The notes under the pieces are model-generated. The model had not been told where the DNA came from. It saw nothing but the letters and a program-made list of their open reading frames with translations, and did no database searches. From Jacaranda mimosifolia (lineage: Eukaryota; Streptophyta; Magnoliopsida; Lamiales; Bignoniaceae), in NCBI GenBank assembly GCA_018894105.1, contig CM032117.1, positions 52,362,503-52,426,502 on the forward strand: DNA of 64,000 bases. Direction: 5' to 3'. Both the position numbers and the translations under genes were made by a program. Of the stretch, positions 47,160 to 59,156 are shown piece by piece (position 1 is the stretch's first letter; each line of letters opens with the position of its first letter).

Positions 47160-48255
47160 TATAGTTTTTCTGTCAATCCTGAGCAGCTTTCATCCTTTGT
47201 TTAATTATCTTCACTTTCTCAATAGTCTTTTGTATTATTTTTGGTCTTATAGTTCCCAGGGATGTTTCAGTGTTACATCTGTATTCCTCAAGATCCCAAT
47301 GCAATGAAAATCGACACTTTTTGCCATATAATGCCTCATATGGTGCCAAGTGGATAGAAGGTTGGTAACTATTATTGTACGCAAATTTAATTAAAGAAAG
47401 GTGTCAGTTCTAGCTCCCAGTGAAATTTGTGACACAGGCCCACAACATGTCTTTCAATATCTGGATAACTCCCTCTGACTGACCATCTGTTTGAGGATGA
47501 GGTGAATAATTGAACCTGCAACCTCGTTCCAAATGTTCTTATAGGCATTTCCAACGTCTTGAGGTGAACTTTAGATCTCAATCTGACCCGATACTGTTTG
47601 GGATTCCATGCAGTCTGGCAATTTTTTTATATATAATTCTGCCAATTTTTCAACCCTATACTGTGTTTTGACTAGCAGGAAATGAGCAAGATTGGTCAAT
47701 CGATCTACTATTACCCAGATGCTATCATATCCTCTTTGAGCTGTGGGCAGACCTTTTACAAAATCCATAGTAACCTGCTCTCATTTCCAATAAGGGATTG
47801 GAAGTGGTTGTAGCAATCCCAACGGTCGCTGGTGTTCTGTTTTCACTAGCTGGCAGGTTAGACACTTCCGCACATAGTCTGCGATATCTCTTTTCATCTA
47901 TTTCCACCAAAATTGCCTTTTCAAATCCCAATACATCTTTATACTTCCTAGATGTATCGTATATCTCGTTTTGTGTGACTCATCTAACAATCTTTCTTTC
48001 ACTTCTTCCAGCACACATTCTTTTTTGGAATTGAAGAGTACCTTGGCTATTAGTGCTGAACTTAGACCCATCAAAACTCCCGACTGCTCCTTTTTGTTCC
48101 AATATCCAGCTATCATCAACTTGGGATCACCGTATTTCATCATATAACTCATGCTGCACTTTTACTCCTGCAATCCAAGCTTGTTGTCTCATCCTTGATA
48201 CGACGCTTACCCTTAGACTCTCTGAGGCCCTTGTCCGTAACAAGTGAGCCATTTT
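47160..48255 (-). pseudogene. Integrase (zinc-binding and catalytic core), broken
   Basis: The zinc-binding region reads HKTRYTIHLGSIKMYWDLK, then [13 protein letters not shown] and KCLTCQLVK. The core starts with WEQVTMDFVKGLP, then DSIWVIVDRLTNLAHF, which contains the first two catalytic-region Asp residues. The part that should contain the catalytic Glu is spread over frames with stops. In this element the enzyme would insert the cDNA copy. Confidence 0.82.
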
Positions 48256-48845
48256 AGCCTTTTAATTCAAGGCATCGGCTACCACATTCGCCTTTCCCGG
48301 CTGATAGGCAATAGAAAAGTCATAGTCTTCAAGAAATTCATCCATCTACGTTGCCTCATGTTTAGATCCTTCTCGAACGCAGATACTTGAGACTTTTGTG
48401 GTCCATGTACACTTCAAATTAGGCCCTATAAAGATAATGTCTCCATTTTTTCAAGGTAAAAATAATAGCAGCTAGCTTTAGATCATGGGTCGGCTAATTC
48501 TCTTCATGCATATGCGATAACACGCCCTGTCTGCGTCAGCAAGCATCTAAACCCTTTGTTATAAGCGTCCGTATACACAACAAATCCTTCTAACACTTCT
48601 AGAAGGGCCAAAACTGGAGCCATAGTTAATCGGGTTTTCAGTTCTTAGAAGCTCCTTTGACAGTCCTCATCCCAGTCAAATAGTTGATCTTTCTATGTCA
48701 ATTTGGTTTAATGGGCCAGCTATCTTAGAGAAATTTTACATGAATCTTCAATAGTAGCCGACGAATCCCAAAAAGCTACGGACTTCTGTTACATTTTTGG
48801 GTCTTTTCCAGTTGACTATCACATCTATCTTGGAGGGGTTAACCT
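48250..48845 (-). pseudogene. RNase H region, broken
   Basis: Downstream of RT the frames are scattered, but the end of the domain is clear: EDYDFSIAYQPGKANVVADA followed by LN, the usual junction before the integrase zinc region in Ty3 elements. Several frameshifts. Confidence 0.65.
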
Positions 48846-49505
48846 CTATCTTATCTTGGGATATGATGTATCCCAAAAATGCCACACTTCTGTCCAGAAT
48901 TCACATTTATTGAATTTTGCATACAGCTTATGTTCTCTTAGTATTCTGAGAACCGTGTATAAGTGCTGGGTATGTTGTTCTCTGGTTTTGGAGTATACCA
49001 GGATGTCATCAACGAATTTGACCACAAACTGGTCCAAATATGGTCGAAAGATCCGATGCATCAAATCCATAAATGCCGCTGGGGCGTTGGTTAGACCAAA
49101 CAACATTATTACAAACTCATAATGACCATATCGAGAATTGAATACAGTCTTCGAAATATCCTCTTCCTTAATCTTCACTTGGTAATATCCTTGTCTCAAA
49201 TCCGACTTTGAGAAGATCCTCAATCCCCATAGAATATCAAATAATTCTTCCACATGTGGTAGGGTATATTTATTCTTGACCGTAACTTTATTTAACTCCC
49301 TATAATCAATACACATTCTTAGGGATCCATCCTTGTTTTTAACAACTGGCAATGGGGCTCCCCACAGAGAAGTGCTAGGCCTTATGAACTTCTTCTCCAA
49401 TAGTTCCTGAAGTTGATTCTTCAATTCCTTTAGTTCTGCAAATGCCATCCGACATGGAGTTTTGGAGAAAGGTATTGCCGACTCCCAAAAGAGTGTGAAT
49501 AACAA
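48846..49505 (-). pseudogene. Ty3-type reverse transcriptase domain
   Basis: An open stretch of 219 residues with the RT blocks in order: [20 protein letters not shown], then [51 protein letters not shown], and the active site FVDDILVYS (FVDD in place of YVDD/FIDD), followed by [11 protein letters not shown]. The two catalytic Asp residues are present. The frame breaks after the CEFW block, so the polyprotein is interrupted. Confidence 0.9.
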
Positions 49506-49599
49506 ACTTGATTTCTCAAAGCAATGGTAACGAGTTTAATTCTTTAGAAAATATGTTCGGGTATTCTACCACTACCTCCACTTTTTCAATTTTAGCCGT

Positions 49600-49990
49600 A
49601 TCCTAGGGTTTATTGATCAGGTATGCTAAAAACCATTGTCCTCCTTCTTTTAGGATTCTTCTGGCTTCAACTGCAAATATAATGGGTATTGTGGAAGTTG
49701 TATCTGTAGATCAATGGGTTGGAATTAATACCTTGTCCCCGAGAGTGATGCATTTAGCATAATAGTTATCTGTGCTTCGTGCTGATACAATCTGTCCATC
49801 CCCAGTATTAAATCATATTTTTGGATAGGCATCTCTATAATATTGGTAGGATATTCTATATTTCCTATCATAACTGGACATGCCCGATATATAGTATCAG
49901 TTATTAACCCTATCCCCAAGGGTGTTTGTACCTCTATTGGTATGTCATGATTTCAAGTCGTATATTCAATTTATGTGAGAAAAAGGTAGA
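49600..49990 (-). pseudogene. Retroviral-type aspartic protease region, broken
   Basis: It reads PVMIGNIEYPTNIIEMPIQK, then YDLILGMDRLYQHEAQI, the flap and C-terminal part of Ty3 proteases. The N-terminal active-site motif lies in another frame near 49,990-50,060 (YGNALYDLRAT-like wording). Frameshifts separate the parts. Confidence 0.72.
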
Positions 49991-50089
49991 TATGAAGGAA
50001 TGTGTTGCTCTTAGATCATATAAAGCATTACCATAAGTTCCAGAGATAGAAACCGTACCTTCAACCACTTCATTTGGATCTAGTGCATC

Positions 50090-51240
50090 CTTTCCTGTCA
50101 AAGCATAAGCACGAGCTCGTATCTTCTATTTCCCACTAGTTCCTGCCACTTATTTTCCTTTTCATGTAGATGTTGGGCCTTTCTTTTTGGGGCAATCCTT
50201 CAAAAAGTGTTGGTCGCTACCGAAACCTATACACTTGAACTGCTTCATCCAACATTCAAACTTCTCATGGCTAAATTTTCAATAGAATTCTCATTGTCTT
50301 GGTCCTATTCCTGGACTAAATTTGCAATCCCACTAGTCTGAGGTGCTCGTTGGGTAGTGCCTCCAATCTATAGTCTTGGTTGTTTTCTCCTAGCACTACT
50401 CTGTCCATTGGGGTCTAACCTTTCCTTTCGATTCCTATCCTTAATTTTTCAAATCTCATGCAGCCCTGACTCCAATTGCAGCGCTTTACTTACTATCTGA
50501 TTGAAGTTCAGCAAATCACAAGTGGCCAGATCCCATATGAGTTTCGGCCATAGTCCCAATACAAATCGTCGAGTTTGTCGACTTTTATCTTCCAGAATGT
50601 AGAGAGCATACTGAATGAGTAGGCTAAAGGCAACCTCATACTGGCTGATAGATTGAGCCCCTTGTATTAAATCCATATATTCTCTTTCCCTCGCCTGTTT
50701 AACTACCAGGGTATGTATTTATCCATAAATTCTATGGAAAAATTCTCCCAAGTTCTGCGGGTCCCTGTAGCGGTCCACATGCGATCAATCATCTTCCACC
50801 AACTACGCAGGTCCTCCTAGGAGGAATATGGCGAACCGAACCTTTTGTTCATTCGAATAGCGCAAAGTCTCAAATATGTTTTCTAAATTTTTAACCCATT
50901 CCTTCGTCTTTCTATCATCTAGTTCCCCTAGAAACTTCAGATGTTGAAAGCGAAGGAATCATTCTAATGCTTGGTCATCAGCTGCCTCATTAGCCCTCCT
51001 TGCTCTACCATCATATGGTTGGCCATGTTGCATAAACCTCTGTCCCCCTTGATACATGGGTTTCTCTAGTTGATTAGTCGGTGGGGTTTGCGAGACTTGC
51101 TCGTTTTGCAAATGTGGTTGATAAGCAGGTATTTCCCACCTAAGGGCTAGTGGTACATTGGTCTATCTACCATGCGGCCACCCTCTACGACCTGTTCGTG
51201 TTGGAGCGGGTACATCATCATTCCCTTGTAAAGCCATCAC
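50090..51240 (-). pseudogene. gag, broken, with degenerate zinc knuckle
   Basis: It starts MALQGNDDVPAPTRTGRRGW with a stop soon after. It continues FLRFQHLKFLGELDDRKTKE and WVKNLENIFETLRYSNEQK, the retrotransposon gag core. Near 50,676-50,449 comes SISQYEVAFSLLIQYALYI and FVLGLWPKLI. The knuckle near 50,200 reads FKCIGFGSDQHFLKDCP, having lost one Cys of the CCHC set. Multiple stops and frame changes. Confidence 0.8.
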
Positions 51241-51682
51241 ACGTCTGATATCTCTTAAGTACTCTTAAGCCTACAATTGTTAAACAACATCCCAATCACC
51301 ATCAATTCTTTCGAGTTTCTCAAGCTTATAGAAAAGAAAAGGAAAGAAAAGTTTAATAAAATTAAATAGAGTTGATAATGATAGGAACATCATCTTCTAA
51401 TAATCGAAGATAAAAGTTCATTTATATAACCGAGTTAGCATTAGCATGGTCACATTAGTGTGTGTGTGTGTGTATACAGGTTCAAAATTTTAAAATTAAC
51501 TAAGTTAACTATATGCCTGATCGTAACCAAAATGACAGGACTAGTATAAGGGTATCACCCTATACGTCTAGATAACCCAGTCGATACTATTCAACCTAGT
51601 GGTCAAGAGCTACTACTATCCTATATAGACATTCACAACCATATCTATGGATACAAAGCCATCTAACTCTAATCCTCCACAT

Positions 51683-52380
51683 CGGTGATAATGGGCTTTG
51701 TATCCTCATCATCCTCAATCATCTCCACATCCTCATCATCATTATCCTCCTCAAACTCCTGGAGCTCGTCCTCTATGTCGACCTCTAATGGTGCCTGAAC
51801 CAGGGGCTCCAGTATAGGATCCTCCTCAGCATCATCCTTTGCATCCTTCTCAATGTCCTCTGCGGTAACTCTACGGGGTCTTTATTAGGTATCTCCTCAA
51901 TCCTAACACCCTGCCCATACCCTGGCTCAGGGGAGGGGCAAACCCTGGATGGTCCGGCCTCTGTGTCAATCCCTACTCCAACCCCAATAATCTAATCTAT
52001 GGCACTGTCGTACTGTGCCATCATCTTCCTAACCTCATCCATAACTATATGGGTTATATCAACTATCATTCTTTGATCAGAATCTAGTATCCAAAATTCT
52101 CTTCCATCTGTGCTCGTACTGCATGGAGTCCCTCTACCTGAGTGGTTGCTATCCTTACACATTCCTCTTCTCTCTCTACGCTCTCTATCAATCTTTCTAT
52201 CATATAGCTTCTCGCCCCGAGTACTGATTTTGGGTGACATGATTCTGCTCGTCCGTCCCTTAGAGCCTCATGCATGTCATAGAGTTTCTCTTCATATTGT
52301 TGGCACAATTCCAAGAGACATGTCTTTTATTTCTTTAAAACCTTAATCTGTTTCTTCAAGTATTCCACATTTTCCTTGTC
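51683..52380 (-). pseudogene. Extra reading frame between primer site and gag (coiled-coil plus acidic tail)
   Basis: It lies on the coding strand upstream of gag. The first part (about 52,314-52,084) reads CQQYEEKLYDMHEALRDGR, then SYMIERLIESVEREEECVRI, and looks like a charged coiled coil. A second frame gives DITHIVMDEVRKMMAQYDSA. The last part (51,850-51,683) is highly acidic (EDELQEFEEDNDDEDVEMIE) and ends in a TAG. The frames are shifted against each other, so it is broken. I do not recognise the protein. Additional frames of this sort occur in some plant Ty3 elements. Confidence 0.55.
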
Positions 52381-52473
52381 TACCAGTTCCTTCCCTTTTC
52401 TATGATCATAAGTCATTCTACAGTGCATAAACTTATTTCATTAATATCAAACTAATCATCAAAATAACAGGGG

Positions 52474-52684
52474 TCAAGGTTGGCCAGTGAGACGATGGGG
52501 AATAAGCTTCATCGTGGAGAGGGAAACAACCCAGATCACTACCTAAGCCCCCCAAATGATCGCTCAATGATAAAGAAGGTAGGGGTGTAGAGACAACCAT
52601 GAGGTTTGCCTGAAAGCAGCCACTCTTGAAAGAGTGTGTAATAGCTTACTGATCAAGAGCTCTTGCGTTGAAGATGAATGGGGG
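52474..52684 (+). other. rrn23 fragment: Plastid 23S rRNA fragment, sense
   Basis: The sequence follows plastid 23S rRNA: GGCCAGTGAGACGATGGGG, ATAAGCTTCATCG, GAGAGGGAAACA, AAAGAAGGTAGGGGTG, GAGGTTTGCCTGAAAGCAGC and CTCTTGCG...GAAGATGAA. Many C-to-T and G-to-A changes relative to a functional gene mark it as an old nuclear copy of plastid DNA. It lies in the leader of the Tekay element, between primer site and gag. Confidence 0.88.
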
Positions 52685-52911
52685 CGCCTCAATGCATTTT
52701 GGGAAGAACCGGCTAGCTCTGGGTTCGAGTGGCATTTCACCCCTAACCACAACTCATTTGCTGATTCTTCAACATCAGTCAGTTTGGACCTCCACTTAGT
52801 TTCACTCAAGCTTCATCTCGATCATGGATAGATCACCCAGGTTCAGGTCCATAAGCAGTGACAATTGCCTTATGAAGACTCATTTTCACTACGGCTCCGG
52901 TGGGTTCCCTT
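52685..52911 (-). other. rrn23 fragment: Plastid 23S rRNA fragment, antisense
   Basis: The plus strand here is the complement of an earlier part of 23S rRNA: CCGGCTAGCTCTGGGTTCGA, GGCATTTCACCCCTAACCAC, GATTCTTCAACATCAGTCAG, CCTCCACTTAGTTTCAC, CATGGATAGATCACCCAGGT, ACGGCTCCGGTGGG. It abuts the sense fragment directly, so two 23S pieces are joined in opposite orientation. Confidence 0.88.
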
Positions 52912-53192
52912 TTAGTCGATGAAATTATAAAACTATATGATTCGTCCGAAAAGGGCATGATAATGACTTTTTTTTCTATATAATAGGATTATTAATTACT
53001 CATTGGATTTATTTGAGACATTTTCTACTAAGTGATTTATATGAATCATTAATCTTTCTTTCATGGAGTTTTTCCCTTATTCATGTAGTTCTGTATTTCA
53101 AAAAATACCAAAATCTTCTAATCACAATAATTGGTTGAAGTGCTATTTTTACCCAGGGCTTTACTACTTCAGGTCTTTTAACTGAAATACAC

Positions 53193-53265
53193 GAATCCAC
53201 AAGGGGAACTCGAACCCGCTGCCTCCTTGAAAGAGAGATGTCCTAAACCACTTGACGATGGGGGC
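53193..53265 (-). pseudogene. trnE-UUC (pseudo): Plastid trnE-UUC pseudogene
   Basis: The minus strand reads CCCCCATCGTCAAGTGGTTT, then AGGACATCTCTCTTTCAAGG and AGGCAGCGGGTTCGAGTTCC, following plastid trnE with anticodon TTC. The 3' acceptor side (TTGTGGA) no longer pairs with the 5' GCCCCCA, so it is not a working tRNA. It supports a plastid origin for neighbouring parts of the leader. Confidence 0.82.
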
Positions 53266-53283
53266 CTATTTGCCCAACCGCCC

Positions 53284-53305
53284 TCATACTATGATCATAG
53301 TATGA
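53284..53305. repeat. 22-base perfect palindrome
   Basis: Perfect inverted repeat built on CATACTATGATCATAGTATG with T and A at the flanks. It sits about 20 bases beyond the trnE pseudogene, within probable plastid-derived DNA. Confidence 0.9.
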
Positions 53306-53897
53306 TCAGTTTTTTGAACTTGTCAATATAATGGAATGATATGATTAGATCTAGGGATCTTTTCGTTTTTCAGAATTGTACTGAAAATCAAAAAGAATAG
53401 ATAAGGTGGGTAAAAGATGTGGGAAAATTGCATACAATATTACTAAAAATAGAAAGAAAGAAAAAAGAATATTCTTTTTTTTTTAGTCACTTGTCAAACT
53501 CAAGAAAAATATGCCTAATTTGACTTGAATTTTCAAATTCGAATGAGACTAGTAATTAATCACTTTCTTTCATATGATTTGACCAATTGCAACTTCTTGA
53601 TTTGAATATTTGAAGTATTTAGCAGAAAGAATAAACAAAAAGAAATAACATCTTTAATTCCCCGAATCACAAAAGACCTTCCCAATATACACAGAATACC
53701 CAGAGTTCAATCCCAATCGAGAGTTCAGTGCTCGATTTTCGAAAGCAAAGATTACAGTTTGCTCGCCCGTCCCAGGTATCATCTCTTACATCCTAGTGTC
53801 AAACATTGTACCTAATAGTTCGTATCCTAACTAACCCAAATGGAAGGTTAGTCATAAGTTCTAATGATACTCAATGTCTAAGTCATCGTCAGACCTA

Positions 53898-53910
53898 GGC
53901 TCTGATACCA
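53898..53910 (-). promoter_or_regulatory. Primer binding site (initiator tRNA-Met)
   Basis: TGGTATCAGAGCC on the minus strand, four bases inside the 5' LTR end. This is the standard plant initiator-Met primer site and fixes the orientation of the element. Confidence 0.9.
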
Positions 53911-53914
53911 CACA

Positions 53915-56586
53915 TGTGGCATCCTACTCAAGATAACCCCTAAGCTGAGATGTCACCAATAATTCTTAATATACAACATAACTAATAGGCCCATACAATT
54001 CCGAAAAATCTCATAGACAACAACATACTTTAAACTTAAAGTAACACTACCAACATACTACTAAGATACCATATCACATACCACATAGTCCATCAACTTT
54101 CGACAGTCTAAATTCTAAGCCAAAATTAGATACAACCCCAAAATATCATCTCATAAAACATGATATATACATGTCATAGGTCTCAAATTCATCTTAACAA
54201 TTCATAACATATCTAAGTCAAAGCATATCAATTAGGTGAACCCATATATACATAAAATCACCTAATCTATTACAAAATAGATCCTCTAGGCCAAGCTATA
54301 ACCTTATATCCCTCACTTAAACCTGTTTGGGAAAAATTCAAGAATAACATAAGGGGTAAGCCCAAATGACTTAGAGAAGGAAGTATACAAGCAATCAAAT
54401 GGATATGCCGAAGAAGAAATAATTCAACAGAATATCAAATGGCATGAGATAATAAAAGAAATACAAGTATGCTAGAATTTAAACATTATCAAACTCAACA
54501 ATTAGAAAACTCTCTGTCCTTATTGCTCCCTGATTAGAGTACAATAGAGCAAAACAAACCCAAACATCATATGCAATCCAAATAAATCAAAGCATAGTAT
54601 GTAAAGCAGATTCTCATTATCCCTCCGTAACAGTTCAGTAATCCAAGCATGACAGCTCGGTAGTAATAGTAATCCAAGCATGACAGCTCGACAGTAACAA
54701 TAATCCCGCATTCTGCTAAGATTGGCACTCGGCCCAACAATTTCCCTTTGTATATATCAATAAACAAGTTACCGAAAAGTCCACACAATGTTGTATAGAA
54801 TGCAATCAAGTATGTTGGCAAGGCAAAACAAGTAATAACACAGAACAATACAAATATAACAACAAGGCAATCAATGATACACAGAATGGGTTCAGACATG
54901 TCGACAAGGCATTCAATGATATAAAAAATAGATTCAAATATGCCGACAAAGCCAAATAACGGTACGCAAAATAGATTCAGACTAAACAATAACAAATAAG
55001 CAATGAATGTTCTTGGCGCCAGACAGTTACAATCAATTTTAACAAAAGCAAACCCAAGGAATTCAGTCATTCAAAGAAATTTGAACAAATTAGGAAATAA
55101 TTATTTCCCAAAAGAACAAATAGGTGTATACAAGATAATTACCAATCAGTAGACCCTCATCTCGACAACCACAAAAATGCTATCAACGTCTATGGATATG
55201 CGGGACCCAGCTTCTCATCACCTAACCAAAATAACGGATTTACTGTCAAAATCCTCGCTTTGACCTTATAATAGTAATTAAACGAATAGCAGTTTAAAAT
55301 TGAATGTTATACAACTAATACGGTATTTAGAGCTCGGTTTCAGTATCATCGATAAGGAACACGTTAATTACGTTGTTAATATAGAAATATTTATGAGGTT
55401 CATAATTGTTCTGGTAAAGGGGATATAATCAAATCCTTAAATTATATAATTAACCTTGCAACATTACACAAAAGTGATTATAATAGTCTAGCTATCATTA
55501 ATAACCCAAATTTTCCACTGAGGTCCCAAATCCATAAAATTAGGGGTTTGATCATCTAATTAACTTAATTAACCATGGTTTTCATATAATGATACAAATC
55601 CAAGTCCACTGGGCTTATACAAATACATGCATGGCTCATAGTTAGATCCCATATCAAATTTTTTCATTTACTCTACACAATACAAAAATTAGTAGGAAAT
55701 CATCAATACAAGATTTTAACCCCAATTTCGGCTATTTACCCAAGATCTTCTTATTAAAATTTCAAAATCACAAACCAACGCCACACATGCAATCTTCGCA
55801 ACGAGATGAAGAAACTGCCTAAGCACTGTCGTCGGAATAGTTCACTACCACCACTAATAAGAGCATCTCAACACCATCAACCTAACACCCATATCAATTT
55901 CTCAAATTGCTGCCAAATTGTTTATCAGTTGGAGCTTCAAATTCACCACGCCACCACCTCCACCGTTGCCATTTTTTCCAAATTCTGCCGCCAATGTCAG
56001 TCCAAACTGGAAACCAAAGGTACCTAAACGCTCTCCAAGTTGACCTCTACAAAACCCATACCCCATACTCAAGCTTCTGCCACCGTAGATACCGCAACCA
56101 CCACCTCCACCATGGCTGAGACTTCTAGCTCAAATTCCAGCCCCTACGTCGGTTAATTTTGGGGGAAAATGGTATCAGTGTATTCTTTGTGCTGAGATGA
56201 GTAAAATGGCATATAATTTGCTAGGTTTCACCGTCGCTGGGAAGAGTTTCACCGGAAAGAAAGAGACGAGAGTTGTATACGTAAATGAAAAAAGCTGGGA
56301 GATGGGGGATTTTGGTATATAAAGGTTAATTTTTGAAAAATTAAAAATTGGCCCCTCAAAATATTGATTAGCTTCTATTCAACCCCTTAACTTCATTAGT
56401 GCCTAACATTAACCCAATTGACTAGAAATTTCCCATTAAAACTTTCAGAATCCTTGAAATTAAGTCTTCCTTATTTACATAAAGATCCCCTAAACTTTCA
56501 AAAATAAATAAATAAATAAAACTCACAAAAACAAAAATAATATTAAGAACATTTCTACCAACCATATGATTTCTAGAGGTGTTACA
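53915..56586 (-). repeat. LTR (5' LTR of the minus-strand element)
   Basis: 2,672 bases, matching 43,990-46,682 along its whole length with scattered substitutions and small indels. It carries the matching 167-codon open frame at 54,567-55,070. Confidence 0.93.
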
Positions 56587-56591
56587 AGAAA

Positions 56592-59000
56592 CTTACAACC
56601 ACTTTTTTAGCCCTCTTATTTACTTGACTCCTATCCGCCTTCCTTTGGTGGGATGAGCATCTCCTCCACCATAAGTTGTCTCTACAACTCGTATATTAAA
56701 AATACAACATTAAAAAATCTATTAATACACAACAATAATCAAGCACAATAATCAAATACAACAAATCAACACCAAACATGAAGGGCTCCACCTCTCTCTA
56801 TAACATAGCAAACATACTCTTATAGAACTATCTAGCTATACATAAGTAGTTATATGAAATATTTAGAGTTTATAAGATTTAGTAGCATGTCAGCATGTGT
56901 CTTAGAAGATATATACAACCTTCTATATGAAGGGATTATCTAATCTTAGAATCTCGGTATTTCTTAGTCTAGGCAAACTTGATGGCAAAAGGCATTCTAA
57001 ATGTCTTGACCAATCTAATCGCAAGCTTTCTGGCCATGATCTTTCATGCCACTCAATTAGTGGCCCTTTTTCATATCGAAGACCCTGTACACATGACCCT
57101 TGTTCTGGATATCTTAATAAATATATCCTTGTAAAAACAAATAAAATAAAAAAAATTTAGAATAGTATGTTATATGTAAGGATATATATATATATATTTG
57201 TATATATAATAATAAACAAATACCATCTATTCTTTGAATATCATCTGACAAAGACTCTAGCCTCTAGGAATATCCATCCAGATCTTGTATGACTCATGTG
57301 CCTTATTCTTTATGACTCTAGTTGAGAAGTTGGTACGTCAAGGGAGGGTATATACTTGCATAAAGTTCCATTAGAGATTTGAATCGTGATAGGCCTAATG
57401 TATCTAATGGAAGATCTCATATAATTTGCCTACCAGCCACTGCCACATCTATCTCGATTTATGAGCAAATTTTTGGCAGAAACCATCTACCAAAAATTTG
57501 ATGATATTCTTTTAGAAACTTTTAAAGAATGAATTTCTTTAAAAATTTCCATGGGGAACAATTTTTTCGTAGTGAGATATGGAGCAACAAGTGCCATATT
57601 GGTGAACATGCCTCTATACAGAGTATCACATCCTAAAGTAAGCCAAACAACTCCCAACAATATTAGGAAGAGAGCCCAAGAGATGCATCAAAATATGAAG
57701 ACTTATGCACAAAACATCCAATAGGATCTTAGTCAAAGGACTATTAAGACACTAGCATAGAATTTCCAATTACTATTTGAATCTAATCAAAATCCCAGCG
57801 GAATTGTTCAGTGAACTTATTCTCTAACAAATACCTATAAGCGCAAACTAATACCACACACTGATGCTCATGAAACAAGACATCCTCCAACTATTAAAGC
57901 GTGTATAAAACATACAAGTCTTGGCTAATCAATCGATGCCCTATCTCAAAAGATTCAATAGGTGGGAACATTTTAATGATTATGACCATATAGATATGTT
58001 TGATGATTGCCATCTCTATGCGAGACCTTATCCCACAGTCATATATGATCTTAAGAGCTTCAATCCACATCACTTTGGCTTCTATTGTAATATAAGATTC
58101 CTCTCTTTTTTGTGGAAAAGACCTGTATCAATAATTATCATTTTATGTATGGACAATTCCTCAATATCTTGTGCATTGCAACAAAATATTCTCTTCATGC
58201 GATGTTAAAAAAATGTTGTTGGGGGAAGATATACTATTTCACCAATCGAGTCATATGTATCTAACATATTCATACCAATCGATTTTCCACAAAGTGTTGA
58301 TGAAACGCATAATATGCATAGTAAGTACAAGGCTAAATGGCAAGTAAATGGGCATACTGATTTGAATAAGAATGTTTATACAGGTAGTTTTCTCCCAATC
58401 ACATTGGCTTTTTGGGCAATACTCTAATAGTCCACCCTACGAAATTTGTTGTTGAACTAAATTCAAACTTTCTTTAAGCCTTTCTAAAATGGTCGCATTC
58501 AGATATGACAAGCTCTGTTTTTCCACAATGAGACCAAGGTTCCTTTTACTATTTCCTTTTTTTGGATTTTCAGCCAACAAGTTTTATAGATTGTTTGTCC
58601 TTCTGCTTATTAAATTTTCGATTTTGCCTCTCCACCATATTTACTTTGAAATAATCAAATTCTTTGAGAATCCTCTGAAGTACTATTCTCCTCTTACTTG
58701 CCACAGTCTTCCTCAATTCAAAGGTGATTACCGAGCTCCTTAGAGATATATCTTTCTTTTATGTTGGGTTCTCTTGACATCTTTACAAGACAAAGGCAAC
58801 TTGTTAATAATAGATGATACAATAATAGTTTACATCAACTCCCAAATTAGAATGCACAAAATTAGCCACGATGAGAATTGTTAAGTCGCTATTCATATTA
58901 CTTTTTATATCATATTTAGAACTTAAAAAATAATTTTCTTGTTTAGAAAAATAATAATTCCCTTGCTTATTGATGAAAATTTGGAATTGCATCAATACAA
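56592..59000. other. No gene recognised; starts with the tail of duplication copy 2
   Basis: The first 60 bases complete the second duplication copy. The rest is moderately AT-rich. Stretches near 57,750-58,200 and 58,480-58,740 look less random than the surroundings and could be decayed transposon coding sequence, but I could not place them in a family. A short (TA)n run lies at about 57,184-57,198. Confidence 0.45.
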
Positions 59001-59146
59001 GTGGAGAAATTATAAATAGGGAACAAATTGACACAAGTTGGTGGAAATGCTAGCAGGACGACACCTCATAATCTAATCAAGGATGGGCAGAAGAGTTTTT
59101 TTATTTATTTGAGTCACATTCTAATTAGAAGACTCTTGTAATCAGT

Positions 59147-59156
59147 TATAAATAGG
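59147..59156 (+). promoter_or_regulatory. Probable LTR TATA box
   Basis: TATAAATAGG in the presumed 5' LTR, about 930 bases before the primer site. Confidence 0.55.

Larger units (their letters stand above)
43990..56586 (-). mobile_element. Complete Tekay-type Ty3 retrotransposon, decayed
   Basis: LTRs at 43,990-46,682 and 53,915-56,586 begin TGTGG and end TTACA. AGAAA flanks both sides (43,985-43,989 and 56,587-56,591). Reading the minus strand: primer site TGGTATCAGAGCC (53,898-53,910), leader with plastid DNA, extra reading frame, gag, protease, RT, RNase H, integrase, chromodomain, then a purine tract (46,683-46,697). Integrase and chromodomain wording fit the Tekay/Del chromovirus group. 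Every domain has stops or frameshifts. In one 215-base LTR stretch (44,580-44,795 against 54,510-54,725) I count about 15 differences, so this is not a very recent insertion. Confidence 0.93.

Noticed and set aside
53193..53265. Functional tRNA-Glu gene
   Set aside because: The acceptor stem no longer pairs and the surroundings are plastid-derived DNA in a retrotransposon, so it is a pseudogene.
57921..58208. 95-codon plus-strand frame
   Set aside because: No recognisable domain, no signals at its start, and embedded in sequence that looks like old transposon debris.
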